Program-made: the position numbers and the translations under genes
Notes under the pieces: model-generated
What the model was told of the DNA's origin: nothing
What the model saw: only the letters and a program-made list of their open reading frames with translations
The model's database searches: none
In this document: in pieces, positions 3,844 to 5,828 of the stretch
Layout: every line of letters starts with the position of its first letter
How positions within the stretch are numbered: position 1 is the first letter of the stretch
Source: Lachnospiraceae bacterium
GTDB lineage: Bacteria; Bacillota; Clostridia; Lachnospirales; Lachnospiraceae
Direction of reading: 5' to 3'
Length of the DNA stretch: 5,828 bases
Assembly (NCBI GenBank): GCA_900763175.1
Contig: CAAFJI010000019.1
Location: 1-5,828 of the forward strand

Positions 3844-5828
3844 GTGACGAAATTACTTCGTGAACTAAAGGGTGTAGGGGAAAAAACAGAAAAACTGTTT
3901 CAAAAGATCGGGATTACCACAACGGAGGATCTTCTTCATTATTATCCCAGAAACTATGACATCTATGAAGAGCCAGAAGAAATCAGTGCCTTAAAGGAAA
4001 ATTCAGTTGCTGCCATTCGGGGAACCATTACAACAGGAGTCTATGTAAATAAAGTCCGGAATCTTCAGGTGATTTCCCTGACAGCAGCAGATGCCTCCGG
4101 AAAACTGCCGGTAGTCTGGTTTAATGCTCCTTATCTGAGAAGCACCCTGAAAAAAGGCTGCTGTTTCATTTTCAGGGGAAGAATAGCCAGGAAAAAGGGC
4201 AGGCTGGAAATGGAACATCCGGAGATCTTTACTCCTGCAGCCTATGAGGAAATCCTTCACAGTATGCAGCCCATATACGGGCTTACCGCCGGACTTTCCA
4301 ACAAGATGATTATAAAGCTCATACACCAGCTTTTGGAAGAACAGGATCTGAAGGCAGAGTTTCTGCCAGATGACCTGAAAGAGTACTACCATCTTGCGGA
4401 CGACAATTATGCTATCTCTGCCATTCATTTTCCTGCCAATATGCAGGAGCTTCTTGTGGCCAGGAAAAGACTGGTTTTCGATGAATTTCTGTTGTTTATT
4501 CTTGCAGTACAGATACTAAAGGGAAAAACAGAGGAAGCACCAAATGCGTTCCCAATGAAGCCGGTGTGGACCACGGAACAGGTAATAGAAGGGCTGCCCT
4601 ACCAGCTTACTAAGGCACAGCTAAATGCATGGCATGAGGTGGAGCGGGATCTTTGCGGCCATACCCTGATGTCCAGGCTGGTTCAGGGAGATGTGGGAAG
4701 CGGAAAAACCATTCTCGCCTTTCTGGCAATGATCCTTACAGTGGAAAACGGGTATCAGACAGCACTGATGGTGCCTACAGAGGTTCTGGCCAATCAGCAT
4801 TTTGAAGCTTTTACCAAGCTGATGGCAGAGCAGGGACTTACCTTCTGTCATGCGGTCCTTCTTACTGGCTCCACAACTGCAAAGGAGAAACGGCGCATAT
4901 ACGAGGAAATTGCTGCAGGAAAGGCAAATGTGATCATAGGAACCCATGCCCTGATACAGGAAAAAGTTGTTTATGAAAATCTGGGACTTGTGATCACAGA
5001 TGAACAGCACCGCTTCGGCGTGAAGCAAAGAGAGGCGCTGACCACAAGGGGAAATGCCCCTCATGTTCTCGTTATGAGTGCCACCCCTATTCCCAGGACT
5101 TTGGCGATTATCATATATGGAGATCTGGACATTTCCATTATTGACGAGCTTCCTGCTATGCGGCTTCCTATAAAAAACTGTGTGGTGGATACCTCCTACC
5201 GCCCGAAGGCTTATTCCTTCATTTTGCGCCAGGTGAGAGAAGGCAGGCAGGTGTACATCATCTGTCCCATGGTGGAGGAAAGCGAGGGTGCAGAAGGGGA
5301 AAACGTCACCGATTACACAGAACGCATCCGGGAAATATTTCCACCGGAAGTGACCATCGGGATGCTCCATGGGAAAATGAAGCCCAAGGAAAAAAACCAG
5401 ATCATGGAGCGGTTTGCCAAAGGTGAGATTCAGATCCTGGTTTCCACCACTGTTGTAGAAGTAGGCGTCAACGTTCCAAATGCAACCGTTATGATGGTAG
5501 AAAATGCAGAACGTTTCGGGCTGGCTCAGCTTCATCAGTTAAGAGGGCGCGTTGGACGTGGGGAATACCAGTCCTATTGTATTTTTATGCAGGGAAATGA
5601 AGAAAAAGAAACAGCCAGGCGTCTGGAAATCCTGAGAAAATCAAACGATGGCTTTTATATTGCGGGTGAGGATCTGAAGCTCCGTGGACCTGGAGATTTC
5701 TTTGGAATCCGTCAGAGTGGACAGCTGGAGTTCCGTATCGGAGATATTTATCAGGATGCAGAGGTGCTAAAGGCTGCCAGCGATGCCGCCGGGGAGATCC
5801 TGGCACTGGATAGGGAACTGGACCTTCC
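3844..5828 (+). CDS. recG: ATP-dependent DNA helicase RecG, 3' end beyond window
   Basis: The frame is open from the GTG at 3844 to the window edge, about 661 residues. RecG is usually about 680-690 residues, so only about 20 should be missing. RecG is a superfamily 2 helicase that remodels stalled forks and branch-migrates Holliday junctions. In order: an N-terminal helical part with LKGVGEKTEKLF; an OB-fold wedge domain (about 50-125); the Walker A motif GDVGSGKT (282-289); the DEQHRFG box (386-392, DEQH being the RecG form of the Walker B motif); SATPIPRT (412-419); LHGKMKPKEK (508-517); and QLRGRVGRG (565-573). The C-terminal GEDLKLRGPGDFFGIRQSG (608-626) is the region that couples ATP use to DNA movement in RecG. 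All catalytic motifs are intact. It follows fakA after a terminator, whereas in B. subtilis serine dehydratase genes lie between yloV and recG. Confidence 0.97.
   Translation, partial: MTKLLRELKGVGEKTEKLFQKIGITTTEDLLHYYPRNYDIYEEPEEISALKENSVAAIRGTITTGVYVNKVRNLQVISLTAADASGKLPVVWFNAPYLRSTLKKGCCFIFRGRIARKKGRLEMEHPEIFTPAAYEEILHSMQPIYGLTAGLSNKMIIKLIHQLLEEQDLKAEFLPDDLKEYYHLADDNYAISAIHFPANMQELLVARKRLVFDEFLLFILAVQILKGKTEEAPNAFPMKPVWTTEQVIEGLPYQLTKAQLNAWHEVERDLCGHTLMSRLVQGDVGSGKTILAFLAMILTVENGYQTALMVPTEVLANQHFEAFTKLMAEQGLTFCHAVLLTGSTTAKEKRRIYEEIAAGKANVIIGTHALIQEKVVYENLGLVITDEQHRFGVKQREALTTRGNAPHVLVMSATPIPRTLAIIIYGDLDISIIDELPAMRLPIKNCVVDTSYRPKAYSFILRQVREGRQVYIICPMVEESEGAEGENVTDYTERIREIFPPEVTIGMLHGKMKPKEKNQIMERFAKGEIQILVSTTVVEVGVNVPNATVMMVENAERFGLAQLHQLRGRVGRGEYQSYCIFMQGNEEKETARRLEILRKSNDGFYIAGEDLKLRGPGDFFGIRQSGQLEFRIGDIYQDAEVLKAASDAAGEILALDRELDL

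Noticed and set aside
4003..4428. 141-residue minus-strand frame opposite the RecG OB-fold region
   Set aside because: It is a shadow of the sense gene, with a Cys/His/Phe-rich composition typical of antisense translation.
4621..5535. 304-residue open frame on the minus strand inside recG
   Set aside because: The plus strand here encodes RecG with all helicase motifs intact; the antisense frame has no ribosome binding site that I can see and no recognisable domain.

Overview
The window is a stretch of ordinary chromosome from a Gram-positive, low-to-mid GC bacterium of the Clostridia, most likely a gut Lachnospiraceae (Blautia/Dorea-like). The evidence is the set of protein families, the strong AGGAGG-type ribosome binding sites, the common GTG starts, the cysteine-bearing clostridial form of ribosomal protein L28, and the conserved gene order. 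I see no phage, IS element, CRISPR array, tRNA, rRNA or toxin-antitoxin genes, and no sign of recent transfer.

Left part (1-1258, rightward): the 3' end of a DUF2953 (YtfI-like) gene, a ytfJ/gerW sporulation-associated gene, and a very small two-helix membrane protein gene that stops one base before a large hairpin terminator. The DUF2953-GerW pair is also found together in Bacillus subtilis (ytfI-ytfJ), so these genes probably act in the same sporulation-linked process.

Middle (1298-1589, leftward): a monocistronic rpmB (ribosomal protein L28) with its own promoter, strong ribosome binding site and terminator. It converges on the ytfJ unit and is divergent from the next unit.

Right part (1619-5828, rightward): an Asp23/YloU gene, then fakA (yloV, fatty acid kinase ATP-binding subunit) 18 bases later. 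A clear intrinsic terminator follows, and then recG, which runs off the window about 20 codons before its expected end. The order rpmB (divergent) - yloU - yloV - (other genes) - recG is the known B. subtilis arrangement. Here recG follows yloV directly, without the sdaAB/sdaAA genes that lie between them in B. subtilis.

No new multi-gene system is visible. The points most worth a second look are an L28 that keeps three of the four zinc-ligand cysteines, the tiny membrane protein next to gerW, and the terminator that separates fakA from recG although no good promoter is visible for recG.
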